A stretch of 64,000 nt of DNA from Streptomyces sp. SCSIO 75703 (GCF_036607905.1 NZ_CP144555.1:6200001-6264000); one strand, 5' to 3'. Numbered from the stretch's first letter, positions 8,954 to 17,604 are shown. Program-made: numbers and translations. Notes: generated by a model from the sequence alone, not told the origin.

Positions 8954-9700
8954 ATGGGTAACGGGGCGCTCGACGGCGCGGTGATCGCGGTGGCCGGAGC
9001 GGGGGGACCCGCCGGGCGGGCCGCGCTGCTGCGCCTCGCCGAGGCAGGGGCGGTCGTGGTCGGCGCCGACAACGACCCGGAACGGCTGGCGGAGGCCGTG
9101 GACGCCGCCCGCTACGCGCACGGCGGGGCGACGGTCGTCGGCGAGACCGTCGACCTGCTCGACCTCGACTCCAGCCGCGCCTGGGCCGGCCGCATCGAAG
9201 AGGAGTTCGGCCGGGTGGACGGCCTGGTCCACCTCGTCGGCGGCTGGCGCGGCAGCCAGACCTTCACCAAGACCAACCTGGACGACTGGGACCTGCTGGA
9301 ACTGCTGCTCATCCGCACCGTGCAGCACACCTCCCTCGCCTTCCACGAGGCCCTCCAGCGCAGCGACCGCGGCCGCTACGTGCTGATCAGCGCCGCCGGC
9401 GCCAGCAAGCCCACCGCCGGGAACGCCGCCTACTCCGCCGCCAAGGCGGCCGCCGAGGCGTGGACCCTGGCCATGGGCGACTACTTCCGCAAGGCGGGGG
9501 GCGACCAGGGGCCGACGTCGGCGGCTGCGATCCTGGTGGTGAAGGCGTTGGTGCACGACGCGATGCGCGCCGAGCGCCCCAACGCGAAGTTCGCGGGCTT
9601 CACGGACGTCCGGGACCTGGCCGAGGCCGTCGCCGGGGTCTGGGAGAAGCCCGCCGCCGAAGTGAACGGAAGGCGTCTGTGGCTGACCGAGGAGCCGTGA
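8954..9700 (+). CDS. Short-chain dehydrogenase/reductase
   Basis: A 248-residue NAD(P)-dependent SDR. The cofactor loop is AGAGGPAG at 14-21, the catalytic serine lies in LISAAGAS (144-151) and the Tyr-x-x-x-Lys pair is YSAAK at 160-164. GGAGGCGAGG directly precedes ATG 8954. The 3' end overlaps the next gene by 4 bp (GTGA), so the two are translationally coupled and probably act in the same pathway. The substrate is unknown. Confidence 0.88.
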   Translation: MGNGALDGAVIAVAGAGGPAGRAALLRLAEAGAVVVGADNDPERLAEAVDAARYAHGGATVVGETVDLLDLDSSRAWAGRIEEEFGRVDGLVHLVGGWRGSQTFTKTNLDDWDLLELLLIRTVQHTSLAFHEALQRSDRGRYVLISAAGASKPTAGNAAYSAAKAAAEAWTLAMGDYFRKAGGDQGPTSAAAILVVKALVHDAMRAERPNAKFAGFTDVRDLAEAVAGVWEKPAAEVNGRRLWLTEEP

Positions 9701-10770
9701 ACCCCCCGAAGACCGACGCGCGACGGCACCACGACCCCGAGGTCCGCGGTTTCGCCAGCGACAACTACGCCGGCGCCCACCCGGAGGTGCTCGCCGCCCT
9801 GGCCCTGGCCAACGGCGGGCACCAGGTCGCCTACGGCGAGGACGCGTACACCGAGAACCTCCAGCGCGTCATCCGCAGCCACTTCGGGGCGGGCGCGGAG
9901 GCGTACCCGGTCTTCAACGGCACCGGCGCCAACGTCGTCGCGCTGCAGGCGGTCACCGACCGCTGGGGCGCGGTGATCTGCGCCGAGAGCGCGCACATCC
10001 ACGTCGACGAGGGCGGCGCCCCCGAGCGCATGGGCGGCCTCAAGCTGCTCACCGTGCCCACCCCCGACGGCAAGCTCACCCCCGAGCTGATCGACCGGCA
10101 GGCGTACGGCTGGGACGACGAGCACCGCGCCATGCCGCAGGTCGTCTCGATCACCCAGAGCACCGAGCTGGGCACCCTCTACACGCCCGGCGAGATCCGC
10201 GCGATCTGCGAGCACGCCCACGCCCGCGGCATGCGCGTCCACCTGGACGGCTCGCGGATCGCCAACGCCGCCGCCGCGCTGGACGTTCCCATGCGGACCT
10301 TCACCAACGCGGTCGGCGTCGACCTGCTGTCCCTGGGCGGCACCAAGAACGGCGCGCTGTTCGGTGAGGCGGTCGTCGTGCTCGACCCGGACGCGGTGCG
10401 CCACATGCGGCACCTGCGCAAGCTCTCCATGCAGCTCGCGTCCAAGATGCGCTTCGTCTCCGTGCAACTGGAGGCCCTGCTCGCCAAGGACCTCTGGCTG
10501 CGCAACGCCCGGCACGCCAACGAGATGGCGCAGCGCCTCGCGGAGGGCGTGCGTGCCGTGCACGGCGTGGAGATCCTCCACCCGGTGCAGGCCAACGCGG
10601 TCTTCGCCCGGCTCCCGCACGAGGTGAGCCGGCGCCTCCAGGAGCGGTTCCGCTTCTACTTCTGGGACGAGACCGCCGGCGACGTGCGCTGGATGTGCGC
10701 CTTCGACACCACCGAGGACGACGTCGACGCCTTCGTCGCGGCCCTCAAGGAGGAGATGGCCCGCCACTAG
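9697..10770 (+). CDS. Beta-eliminating lyase / low-specificity threonine aldolase family
   Basis: A 357-residue fold-type I PLP enzyme of the threonine aldolase family, which splits beta-hydroxy amino acids to glycine and an aldehyde. Visible features are FASDNYAG at the N-terminus, NGTGAN for phosphate binding (74-79), the HLDGSR motif with the PLP-contacting Asp (182-187) and the Schiff-base lysine in SLGGTKNG (Lys217). I chose GTG 9697 for its 4-bp overlap with the SDR stop; GTG 9679, with GGAAGG 5 nt upstream, is an equally good alternative that adds six residues. Coupling to the SDR hints at metabolism of a hydroxy amino acid. Confidence 0.87.
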   Translation: MNPPKTDARRHHDPEVRGFASDNYAGAHPEVLAALALANGGHQVAYGEDAYTENLQRVIRSHFGAGAEAYPVFNGTGANVVALQAVTDRWGAVICAESAHIHVDEGGAPERMGGLKLLTVPTPDGKLTPELIDRQAYGWDDEHRAMPQVVSITQSTELGTLYTPGEIRAICEHAHARGMRVHLDGSRIANAAAALDVPMRTFTNAVGVDLLSLGGTKNGALFGEAVVVLDPDAVRHMRHLRKLSMQLASKMRFVSVQLEALLAKDLWLRNARHANEMAQRLAEGVRAVHGVEILHPVQANAVFARLPHEVSRRLQERFRFYFWDETAGDVRWMCAFDTTEDDVDAFVAALKEEMARH

Positions 10771-10804
10771 AGGATGCATAAGTATGCGGCCACCTGAAAA
10801 GTCA

Positions 10805-10834
10805 TTGACCGTTAGGTGGTCGCGTACCTATGCT
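10805..10834 (+). promoter_or_regulatory. Promoter for the transglutaminase-like gene
   Basis: TTGACC (10805-10810) and TATGCT (10829-10834) are separated by 18 bp. The ATG at 10843 follows 8 nt after the -10, and no ribosome site is present, which implies a leaderless or 1-2 nt leader transcript. Confidence 0.55.
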
Positions 10835-10842
10835 CCGCGGGC

Positions 10843-11415
10843 ATGGAGCTGATCCAGAAAGACCCCGACCTGTCCGCCTACCTCGCCGCCGACGAGGCGA
10901 TCGACCACGACCACCCCCGGGTGCGGGAAGCGGCGGAACGCCTCGCCGAGGGGGCGGAGGACTCGTATGACTATGCGCGGCGGGCCTTCGAGTTCGTCCG
11001 CGACACCATCCCCCACTCCCAGGACTCGGGCGACCCGCGCGTCACCTGGCGGGCCTCCGACGTGCTGGAGCGGCGCACCGGGATCTGCTACGCCAAGGCC
11101 CACGCCCTGGCCGCCCTGCTGCGCGCCGAGGACATCCCCACGGCCCTGTGCTACCAGCGGCTCGGCGTGGTGCACGGGCTGGTCGCCGTACGGTTCGACG
11201 GGGCCTGGCACCGGCAGGACCCCCGCGGCAACAAACCGGGCGTGGACGCCCGCTTCTCCCTCGGGAGCGAGCGCCTGGCCTTCACCCCCGACCGGGAGGC
11301 CGGCGAGGCCGACTGCCCCGAGCTGTACCCCGCCCCGCACCCGGCGGTCCTGGCCGCGCTGAAGGCGGCCGGCGACCGCACGCGGTTGTGGGCGACCCTG
11401 CCGACCGCCCTGTGA
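10843..11415 (+). CDS. Transglutaminase-like domain protein
   Basis: A 190-residue cytoplasmic protein with the papain-like transglutaminase core. The catalytic triad is seen as Cys82 in TGICYAKAHALAALLR, His111 in VVHGLVAV and Asp126 in RQDPRGN. Bacterial members act as proteases or amide hydrolases more often than as cross-linkers. Its start at 10843 is set by the promoter position and by the conserved beginning MELIQKDPDL. It stands alone between the PLP-lyase operon and a convergent acyltransferase; the natural substrate is unknown. Confidence 0.85.
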   Translation: MELIQKDPDLSAYLAADEAIDHDHPRVREAAERLAEGAEDSYDYARRAFEFVRDTIPHSQDSGDPRVTWRASDVLERRTGICYAKAHALAALLRAEDIPTALCYQRLGVVHGLVAVRFDGAWHRQDPRGNKPGVDARFSLGSERLAFTPDREAGEADCPELYPAPHPAVLAALKAAGDRTRLWATLPTAL

Positions 11416-11476
11416 CACGTCGAGGCGGGCCCCGGTGCGACCGCCGCCGGGGCCGGTGCGTCGCAGGGGAAGGGCC

Positions 11477-12196
11477 CTACGCCAGGCGCAGTTGCTCGGG
11501 GGTCGGCGCGGTGCCGCCGAGGTGGGCCGGCATCCACCAGGTGTCGTCCGCGTTCCTCGGGCGCACCGGGTAGGCGCGCTGGGCGGCCTCCAGCAGCTCC
11601 TGCACCCGCTCGCGCAGCCGCCGGGTCAGGGCGCCCGCGTACTGCTCGCGGGAAGCCTCCAGCGCCTCGCCCACGCGGATGGTGACGGGGATGTGGCTGC
11701 GCTTGAAGTTGCGGGGGTGTCCCTTGGTCCACAGCCGCTGCGTGCCCCACACCGCCATCGGCACCAGCGGTACGCCCGCCTCCTGCGCCAGGCGCGCCGC
11801 GCCCGACTTGAAGCTCTTCAGCGTGAACGACTCGGAGATCGTCGCCTCCGGGAAGACACCGATGATCTCGCCGGAGCGCAGCGAGTCCAGCGCGTGGGCG
11901 TACGCCGCCTCGCCGTTCTTGCGGTCGACCGGGATGTGCTTCATCCCGCGCATCAGCGGGCCGGAGACCCGGTGCCGGAAGACCGAGTCCTTCGCCATGA
12001 AGCGGACCAGCCGCTTCTGCGGCAGCGCCGCCAGGCCGTTGAAGATGAAGTCCAGGTAGCTGATGTGGTTGCTCACCAGTACGGCGCCGCCCGAGCGCGG
12101 GATGTTCTCCGACCCCCGGCAGTCGATCTTGAGGTCCCACACCTTGAACATGGTGCGGGCGAGACCGATGACCGGGCGGTAGACGAGTTCTGCCAT
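11477..12196 (-). CDS. 1-acyl-sn-glycerol-3-phosphate acyltransferase family (PlsC-like)
   Basis: A 239-residue membrane-associated acyltransferase that uses acyl-CoA or acyl-ACP to acylate lysophosphatidate or a similar lipid. Motif I is NHISYLD (43-49), with the catalytic His-Asp pair, and motif III FPEATIS is at 115-121, a variant of the more common FPEGTRS in which the conserved Glu is kept and Gly is Ala. The substrate-binding motif GMKHIPVDR lies between. Several family copies are usual in Streptomyces, so its substrate may be other than lysophosphatidate. Confidence 0.85.
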   Translation of the reverse strand: MAELVYRPVIGLARTMFKVWDLKIDCRGSENIPRSGGAVLVSNHISYLDFIFNGLAALPQKRLVRFMAKDSVFRHRVSGPLMRGMKHIPVDRKNGEAAYAHALDSLRSGEIIGVFPEATISESFTLKSFKSGAARLAQEAGVPLVPMAVWGTQRLWTKGHPRNFKRSHIPVTIRVGEALEASREQYAGALTRRLRERVQELLEAAQRAYPVRPRNADDTWWMPAHLGGTAPTPEQLRLA

Positions 12197-12485
12197 GGGC
12201 GGGTCGGACCCTTCCGTGTCAGCCTGGGAAGGGGTCTCCCAGCCGAAAGTTACGCAGCCGTAGGTTTACGGCTTGTCGCCGATCGTGCCCCAAGAACGGC
12301 CGCGGAACCAGCCCCGGTGCCCCCTCACGGCGAGATCCTCATCACGTCCACCGCGCCCCGGGTGGCCGGAAGTCGGCGGTCAGCCGGGAATCTTCCGCGG
12401 CGCCCGCGCGCTGCACCCGGGAGACGAGAGGAAACGCGGCACGGCCCTCCTGTGGGGCCGCCGTGGCGGCGAAGTGGGGTGCGGG

Positions 12486-12812
12486 GTGTCCGGACGGGAC
12501 GACGGCAGGCGGCTCGGTGCGGCGGAGCTCGGCACCGGACTCGGCGCCCGCGCCACCCTCGTGCAGTTCTCCAGCGCCTTCTGCGCACCGTGCCGGGCCA
12601 CCCGGCGCGTCCTCGCGGACGTGGCCGCCATGGTCCCTGGTGTCGGCCACGTCGAGATCGACGCGGAATCCCGCCTGGAGCTGGTCCGCGCCTGGGGCGT
12701 GGAGCGGACGCCGACCGTGCTGGTCCTGGACGCCGACGGCCGGGTCGTCCGGCGCGCGGCCGGGCTGCCCCGGAAGGCGGACGTCATCGCCGCCCTGGGC
12801 GACGCCCTCTGA
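12486..12812 (+). CDS. Thioredoxin-family protein
   Basis: A 108-residue thioredoxin fold with the redox pair in FCAPC (Cys33, Cys36) and the cis-proline in RTPTVLVLD. The CAPC active site differs from the CGPC of housekeeping thioredoxin, and its neighbour is Phe rather than Trp. The GTG at 12486 gives the shortest complete fold; upstream codons in frame are basic and low in structure. I recall related Streptomyces proteins having an N-terminal membrane anchor; none is visible here, so this copy is either a free form or has lost it. It lacks a clear ribosome site. Confidence 0.72.
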   Translation: MSGRDDGRRLGAAELGTGLGARATLVQFSSAFCAPCRATRRVLADVAAMVPGVGHVEIDAESRLELVRAWGVERTPTVLVLDADGRVVRRAAGLPRKADVIAALGDAL

Positions 12813-13019
12813 TCACCGCGCGTGGCGGGTAACGCCCGGTCGGCCGCGCCCCGGGACGCCGGCTCCCCCTTCTGCGGAGCCGTCGAGTTCCGGTTACGCT
12901 GCGTTGCGAAGGTCACAGTTCAAAGCGCTTGCTCAGCGGGAACGAACTGGGTGTACTGACGAGTAATATCGCGGTGGGGGCGCGGGTCGCCCCGACCGGG
13001 AACGGCCGCTTGGGGCGCC

Positions 13020-13043
13020 TATGCTGCCTGCAAGCAGGCAGCA
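13020..13043. promoter_or_regulatory. Operator overlapping the etfB promoter
   Basis: A perfect inverted repeat occupies 13022-13043: TGCTGCCTGC, then AA, then its exact reverse complement. A TATGCT hexamer at 13020-13025 (on the plus strand) overlaps its left arm and is a likely -10. The design fits a dimeric repressor, TetR-type or similar. An AT-rich TAATAT at 12964-12969 could be a second, upstream promoter. Confidence 0.55.
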
Positions 13044-13073
13044 CTGAAATGACGATGCAGTAGGAGAGCCGGC

Positions 13074-13862
13074 GTGAGCTTGAGGATCGTTGTCACCGTG
13101 AAGTACGTGCCCGACGCCACGGGCGACCGGAGCTTCTCCGACGACCTGACCGTGGACCGTGAGGACGTGGACGGTCTGCTGTCGGAGCTGGACGAGTACG
13201 CGGTCGAGCAGGCTCTCCAGATCTCGGAGAACTCCGACGACGACGTCGAGGTCACGGTCTTGACGGTGGGTCCGGAGGACGCGAAGGACGCGCTGCGCAA
13301 GGCGCTGTCGATGGGTGCGGACAAGGCGGTTCACGTCGAGGACGACGACCTGCACGGTACGGACGCGATGGGGACGTCGCTGGTGCTGGCGAAGGCGGTG
13401 GAGAAGGCCGGTTACGACCTGGTGATCTCCGGTATGGCGTCCACCGACGGTGTGATGGGCGTGGTGCCGGCGCTGGTGGCCGAGCGTCTGGGCGTGCCGC
13501 AGGTGACGCTGCTGTCGGAGGTGTCGGTCGAGGACGGCACGGTCCGGGGCCGTCGTGACGGGGACGCGGCTTCGGAGCGGCTGGAGGCGTCGTTGCCGGC
13601 GGTGGTGTCGGTGACGGACCAGTCGGGTGAGGCGCGGTACCCGTCGTTCAAGGGAATCATGGCGGCCAAGAAGAAGCCGGTCGTGTCCTGGGACCTGTCC
13701 GACCTGGACCTGGACGCGGACGAGGTCGGTCTGGCGGGCGCCTGGACGGTGGTCGACTCGGCCCTGGAGCGTCCGGCGCGGACGGCGGGCACGGTCGTCA
13801 AGGACGAGGGCGAGGGCGGCCGGCAGCTCGCCGAGTTCCTCGCGGGCCAGAAGTTCGTCTGA
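13074..13862 (+). CDS. etfB: Electron transfer flavoprotein beta subunit
   Basis: A 262-residue ETF beta subunit. It begins with the family strand IVVTVKYVPDATGDR, contains VTVLTVGPEDAKDALRKALSMGADKAVHV (nucleotide-binding region), and the signature of the recognition area SFKGIMAAKKKP (about 196-207). It pairs with EtfA to carry electrons, through FAD, from acyl-CoA or similar dehydrogenases to an ETF-quinone oxidoreductase. The start GTG 13074 has AGGAGAG 6 nt upstream. etfA follows after 57 bp on the same strand. No FixC or FixX gene is near. Its promoter overlaps a 22-bp palindrome. Confidence 0.95.
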   Translation: MSLRIVVTVKYVPDATGDRSFSDDLTVDREDVDGLLSELDEYAVEQALQISENSDDDVEVTVLTVGPEDAKDALRKALSMGADKAVHVEDDDLHGTDAMGTSLVLAKAVEKAGYDLVISGMASTDGVMGVVPALVAERLGVPQVTLLSEVSVEDGTVRGRRDGDAASERLEASLPAVVSVTDQSGEARYPSFKGIMAAKKKPVVSWDLSDLDLDADEVGLAGAWTVVDSALERPARTAGTVVKDEGEGGRQLAEFLAGQKFV

Positions 13863-13919
13863 GCACCGCCCCGCCGCCGACAGTCCTTCAAGTACCGCTA
13901 GCAGGAGAGAAGAAGTCCC

Positions 13920-14882
13920 ATGGCTGAAGTCCTCGTCTATGTCGATCACGTGGACGGTGCGGTCCGCAAGCCCACGCTGGAGCTGCTGACGCTGGCCCGC
14001 CGTCTCGGTGACCCGGTCGCCGTCGCGCTGGGTGCCGGCGCCGCCGACACCGCCGCCACCCTGGCCGAGCACGGCGCGGTCAGGGTCCTGACCCATGAGG
14101 CCCCCGAGTACGCCGACTACCTGGTGGTTCCGCAGGTCGACGCGTTGCAGGCCGCGTATGAGCGGGTGTCGCCGGCGGCGGTGCTGGTGTCGTCCTCCGC
14201 GGACGGCAAGGAGATCGCCGCCCGGCTCGCGCTGCGGATCGGTTCGGGTGTCATCACCGACGCGATCGATCTGGAGGCGGGTGAGAAGGGCCCGGTGGCG
14301 ACGCAGTCGGTGTTCGCCGCCGCGTTCACCACGACGTCCCGTGTGTCGCGGGGCACGCCGGTGATCACGGTCAAGCCCAACAGCGCCTCGGTCGAGGCGG
14401 CTCCCGCCGCGGGTGGTGTGGAGGCGCTGGAGGTCGTCTTCTCCGCGCAGGCGTCGGGGACGAGGGTGACGTCGCGGACGCCGCGTGAGTCGACCGGGCG
14501 GCCGGAGCTGACCGAGGCCGCGATCGTGGTCTCCGGCGGCCGGGGCGTCAACGGCGCGGAGAACTTCGCGGTGATCGAGGCGCTGGCCGACTCGCTCGGT
14601 GCCGCGGTGGGTGCCTCGCGGGCGGCGGTGGACGCGGGCTGGTACCCGCACACCCAGCAGGTCGGCCAGACCGGCAAGTCCGTCTCGCCCCAGCTCTACA
14701 TCGCCGCCGGTATCTCCGGCGCCATCCAGCACCGTGCCGGCATGCAGACCTCCAAGACCATCGTCGCCGTCAACAAGGACGCCGAAGCGCCCATCTTCGA
14801 GCTCGTCGACTACGGCATCGTCGGAGACCTCTTCGACGTCCTCCCCCAGCTCACCGAGGAGATCAAGACCCGCAAGGGCTGA
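13920..14882 (+). CDS. etfA: Electron transfer flavoprotein alpha subunit
   Basis: A 320-residue ETF alpha subunit that binds the redox-active FAD. The C-terminal FAD domain is clear: VGQTGKSVSPQLYIAAGISG (about 247-266), IQHRAGMQTSKTIVAVNKD and the final APIFELVDYGIVGDLF. The N-terminal half carries the ETF alpha/beta fold with LVSSSADGKEIAARLALR. AGGAGAG precedes ATG 13920. With etfB it forms a two-gene operon closed by a strong hairpin at 14902-14943. The identity of the electron donor dehydrogenases cannot be told from this window. Confidence 0.95.
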   Translation: MAEVLVYVDHVDGAVRKPTLELLTLARRLGDPVAVALGAGAADTAATLAEHGAVRVLTHEAPEYADYLVVPQVDALQAAYERVSPAAVLVSSSADGKEIAARLALRIGSGVITDAIDLEAGEKGPVATQSVFAAAFTTTSRVSRGTPVITVKPNSASVEAAPAAGGVEALEVVFSAQASGTRVTSRTPRESTGRPELTEAAIVVSGGRGVNGAENFAVIEALADSLGAAVGASRAAVDAGWYPHTQQVGQTGKSVSPQLYIAAGISGAIQHRAGMQTSKTIVAVNKDAEAPIFELVDYGIVGDLFDVLPQLTEEIKTRKG

Positions 14883-14901
14883 GCGCCTCTCCGGCTCCTG
14901 T

Positions 14902-14943
14902 CCGAGGCCCCCGCGACCGCAGTCCTGGTCGCGGGGGCCTCGG
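14902..14943 (+). terminator. Intrinsic-type terminator after etfA
   Basis: A perfect 17-bp stem (arms 14902-14918 and 14927-14943, sequence CCGAGGCCCCCGCGACC and complement) with an 8-nt loop lies 20 bp after the etfA stop. There is no U tract, which is common in Streptomyces. Confidence 0.8.
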
Positions 14944-14962
14944 CGTCGCCGTGGAAGGGGTG

Positions 14963-15025
14963 TTGACCCGGACGGAACCACCCGGATAACTTCGTTCAAC
15001 GGATTGTTGATTCCGCGTTGCGGAA
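14963..15025. promoter_or_regulatory. Promoter with two abutting operators, upstream of the DUF6986 gene
   Basis: TTGACC (14963-14968) and GATAAC (14985-14990) with 16-bp spacing form a promoter. Just after it come TCAAC-N5-GTTGA (14996-15010) and, with no gap, TTCCGC-N3-GCGGAA (15011-15025), both perfect inverted repeats of 15 bp. Their place over and after the start point fits repression. The second has the look of operators of IclR-family regulators; that is an inference. Confidence 0.6.
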
Positions 15026-15041
15026 AAGAGGAGGGTTTCGG

Positions 15042-16340
15042 ATGGGTCAGCAGGAGAAGGTGGCGACGAGCCTCGCGGACGCGGTCGGCGAGGAGATCGG
15101 CGCCTTCCTCGCGCCGGTCGACGCGGAACTCGAGCGCCGCTACCCCGGCGACCCGGGCACCCGTCAGCCCGTCCACACCGTCTACGTCCCCGCCGACGCG
15201 TTCGCCGCCGACACGGTCCGCTCCTGGGGCGACCGCGCTCTCGCGGCTCTCGACGAACACGCCCCGGACGCCGCCTCGTTCGCCGCCGTCCTGGGCCTCG
15301 ACGACGACCTCGCCGAACCGGTCCACTCCCGGGTGCGCGCCAAGCTGGAGCGCGAACCGGTCGAGGACCTGCGCATCGACTTCGAGGACGGCTACGGCAA
15401 CCGCGGCGACGCCGAGGAGGACGAGGCCGCCGCCCGAGCCGCCCGGCTGGTCGCCGAGGCGTACGCGCGGGGCACGGCCGCCCCGTACATGGGCATCCGC
15501 ATGAAGTGCCTGGAAGCCGGTGTGCGGGCGCGGGGCATCCGTACGCTCGACGTCTTCCTCAGCGGCCTGATGGAAGCCGGTGGACTGCCCGACGGCCTCG
15601 TGCTCACCCTGCCGAAGGTCACCTACCCCGAGCAGGTCGCCGCCATGGCGCGGCTCCTGGACGCCTTCGAGGCGGCGCGCGGGCTGGAGCCGGGCCGGAT
15701 CGGCTTCGAGATCCAGATCGAGACCAGCCAGTCCATCCTGGGCGCCGACGGCACCGCCGGCGTGGCCCGCATGATCCACGCCGCCGAGGGCCGCGCCACC
15801 GGCCTGCACTACGGGACCTTCGACTACAGCGCCTGCCTCGGCGTCTCCGCCGCCCACCAGTCGAGCGACCACCCGGCGGCCGACCACGCCAAGGACGTCA
15901 TGCAGGTCGCCGCCGCCGGCACCGGCGTCCGCGTCTCGGACGGTTCGACCAACGTGCTGCCGGTCGGGCCCACCGCGCAGGTCCACGACGCCTGGCGCCT
16001 GCACTACGGGCTCACCCGTCGCGCCCTGGCCCGCGCCTACTACCAGGGCTGGGACATGCACCCGGGCCACATCCCCACCCGGTACGCCGCGGTCTTCGCC
16101 TTCTACCGGGAGGGTTTCGAACAGGCCGCCGGCCGGCTCGCCCGCTACGTCGGCCGGTCCGGCGGCGACGTGATGGACGAGCCCGCCACCGCCAAGGCGC
16201 TCAGCGGCTACCTGCTGCGCGGACTGGACTGCGGCGCCCTGGACACCGCCGAGGTCGCCCGGCTCACCGGTCTGACCCGGGCCGACCTGGAGGGGTTCTC
16301 CGCGCCCCGGCGCGGCGACCTGACGGCGTCCGCGCGCTAG
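15042..16340 (+). CDS. DUF6986 / HpcH-HpaI aldolase-like protein
   Basis: A 432-residue protein related to the citrate-lyase-beta / malate-synthase / HpcH aldolase TIM barrels. Features include DLRIDFEDGYG (about 107-117, acidic metal-binding loop), MGIRMKCLE, VLTLPKVTYPEQV and GFEIQIETSQSILG (about 224-237), where a Glu usually binds Mg2+. I match it to DUF6986 from memory. The reaction is probably carbon-carbon bond formation or cleavage with a 2-oxo acid, but the substrate is unknown. ATG 15042 is preceded by AGAGGAGGG. It is a single gene under its own operator-rich promoter. Confidence 0.82.
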   Translation: MGQQEKVATSLADAVGEEIGAFLAPVDAELERRYPGDPGTRQPVHTVYVPADAFAADTVRSWGDRALAALDEHAPDAASFAAVLGLDDDLAEPVHSRVRAKLEREPVEDLRIDFEDGYGNRGDAEEDEAAARAARLVAEAYARGTAAPYMGIRMKCLEAGVRARGIRTLDVFLSGLMEAGGLPDGLVLTLPKVTYPEQVAAMARLLDAFEAARGLEPGRIGFEIQIETSQSILGADGTAGVARMIHAAEGRATGLHYGTFDYSACLGVSAAHQSSDHPAADHAKDVMQVAAAGTGVRVSDGSTNVLPVGPTAQVHDAWRLHYGLTRRALARAYYQGWDMHPGHIPTRYAAVFAFYREGFEQAAGRLARYVGRSGGDVMDEPATAKALSGYLLRGLDCGALDTAEVARLTGLTRADLEGFSAPRRGDLTASAR

Positions 16341-16423
16341 GGTCTCCCGTGTGGATCACGCCGGGCTCGCGGGGTCCGGCCTGATCCAGACGAAAGACCC
16401 TGGGCGCGGCCGGTCGGCCGGCA

Positions 16424-16452
16424 CCCGTGGGGGGGCCTCGGCCCCCCACGGG
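16424..16452. terminator. Bidirectional terminator between convergent genes
   Basis: CCCGTGGGGGG (16424-16434) pairs with CCCCCCACGGG (16442-16452) around a 7-nt loop. It sits between the 3' ends of the DUF6986 gene and the LacI gene and can serve both. Confidence 0.65.
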
Positions 16453-16458
16453 CCCCGG

Positions 16459-17535
16459 TCAGCCGGCCGGCGGGAGTTCGCCCGAGCCGCGGGTGATCAG
16501 CCGGGTCGGCAGTTCGATCCGCTCGGGCGTGAGCAGCGTGCCGTCGAGCTGGCGGAAGAGCCGTTCGGCGGCGGTGCGGCCGAGGGCCGCCGCGTCCTGC
16601 GCGACCACGGTGACGCCGGGCTGGAGCAGGTCGGCCAGTTCGAGGTCGTCGAAGCCCACCAGGGCGACCGGGCGGTCGTGCCCGGCCAGGACCCGGATCA
16701 CGGTGACCGTCACCCGGTTGTTGCCCGTGAAGACCGCCGTCACGGGCTCCGGACCGGCGAGCATCTCCTCGGCGGCCCGGCGCACCCGCTCGGGGTCGGT
16801 GACGCCCAGCGACATCCAGGAGTCCTCGACGGTTATCCCCGCGTCCTCCATCGCTGCCCGGTAGCCGCGCAGCCGCTCGGCGGCCGTGTGGATGCGCGGC
16901 ATGTCGCCGATGAAGCCGATCCTGCGGTGCCCGTGCGCGATGAGGTGGGCCACGCCGTCGCGGGCGCCGCCGAAGTTGTCGGACACCACCACGTCCGCGT
17001 CGATGTGTCCGGCCGGGCGGTCCACGAACACCGTGGCCACCCCGGCCTTCACCTCCGGCTCCAGGTACCGGTGGTCGTCCCCGGCCGGGATCACCACCAG
17101 CCCGTCCACCCGGCGCGCGCACAGCGCGAGCACCAACTCCTGTTCCCGCTCGGGGTCCTCCGCGCTGGACCCGTTGATCAGCAGGGCGCCGTGGGCGCGG
17201 GCCACCTCCTCCACGGCGCGGCTGAGCGGCCCGTAGAAGGGATCCGCCAGGTCCTCCAGGACCAGGCCGATGCTGGCGGTGCGGCCCTTGCGCAGGACGC
17301 GGGCGCTGTCGTTGCGGCGGAAGCCGAGCGCGTCGATGGCCTCCTGGACGCGTCGTTCGGTCTCGGGGGTGACGCCGGGCTCCCCGTTGACCACCCGGGA
17401 GACGGTCTTGAGGCCCACCCCGGCGCGGGCGGCGACGTCCTTCATGGTCGGGCGGCTGCCGTATCGGGTGCCGGGAAGGCGGTCCGCGCCACGGTGCGTG
17501 GCGGGTGGGGTGCGGTGTGCTGTCCTGTCGTCCAC
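16459..17535 (-). CDS. LacI family transcriptional regulator
   Basis: A 358-residue sugar-responsive repressor. The helix-turn-helix is at about 31-55 (MKDVAARAGVGLKTVSRVVNGE), the hinge helix region follows (RRNDSARVLRKG), and the periplasmic-binding-like effector domain fills the rest (IGLVLEDLADPFYG, VFTGNNRVTV, VALVGFDDLE). GTG 17535 is my start; ATG 17445, directly before KDVAARAG, is possible. It is divergent from a ROK-type sugar kinase across a 210-bp gap that holds a classical CG-centred operator at 17618-17629, so it probably represses that kinase and itself. Confidence 0.85.
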   Translation of the reverse strand: MDDRTAHRTPPATHRGADRLPGTRYGSRPTMKDVAARAGVGLKTVSRVVNGEPGVTPETERRVQEAIDALGFRRNDSARVLRKGRTASIGLVLEDLADPFYGPLSRAVEEVARAHGALLINGSSAEDPEREQELVLALCARRVDGLVVIPAGDDHRYLEPEVKAGVATVFVDRPAGHIDADVVVSDNFGGARDGVAHLIAHGHRRIGFIGDMPRIHTAAERLRGYRAAMEDAGITVEDSWMSLGVTDPERVRRAAEEMLAGPEPVTAVFTGNNRVTVTVIRVLAGHDRPVALVGFDDLELADLLQPGVTVVAQDAAALGRTAAERLFRQLDGTLLTPERIELPTRLITRGSGELPPAG

Positions 17536-17604
17536 GGGTCTGCATCGGCTCCTGTCGGCCACCAGGATGCGGCGGTCATGCGTTTGTATGAGGATGTGGC
17601 GTCG

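Noticed and set aside
13074..14882. FixAB nitrogen-fixation electron transfer genes
   Set aside because: Same family, but no FixC or FixX and the genus does not need them; ordinary ETF is the simpler reading.
12933..16070. A 1045-codon open frame antisense to etfB, etfA and the aldolase gene
   Set aside because: High GC makes antisense frames open; composition is Arg/Gly/His/Val-rich and the sense strand encodes clear families.
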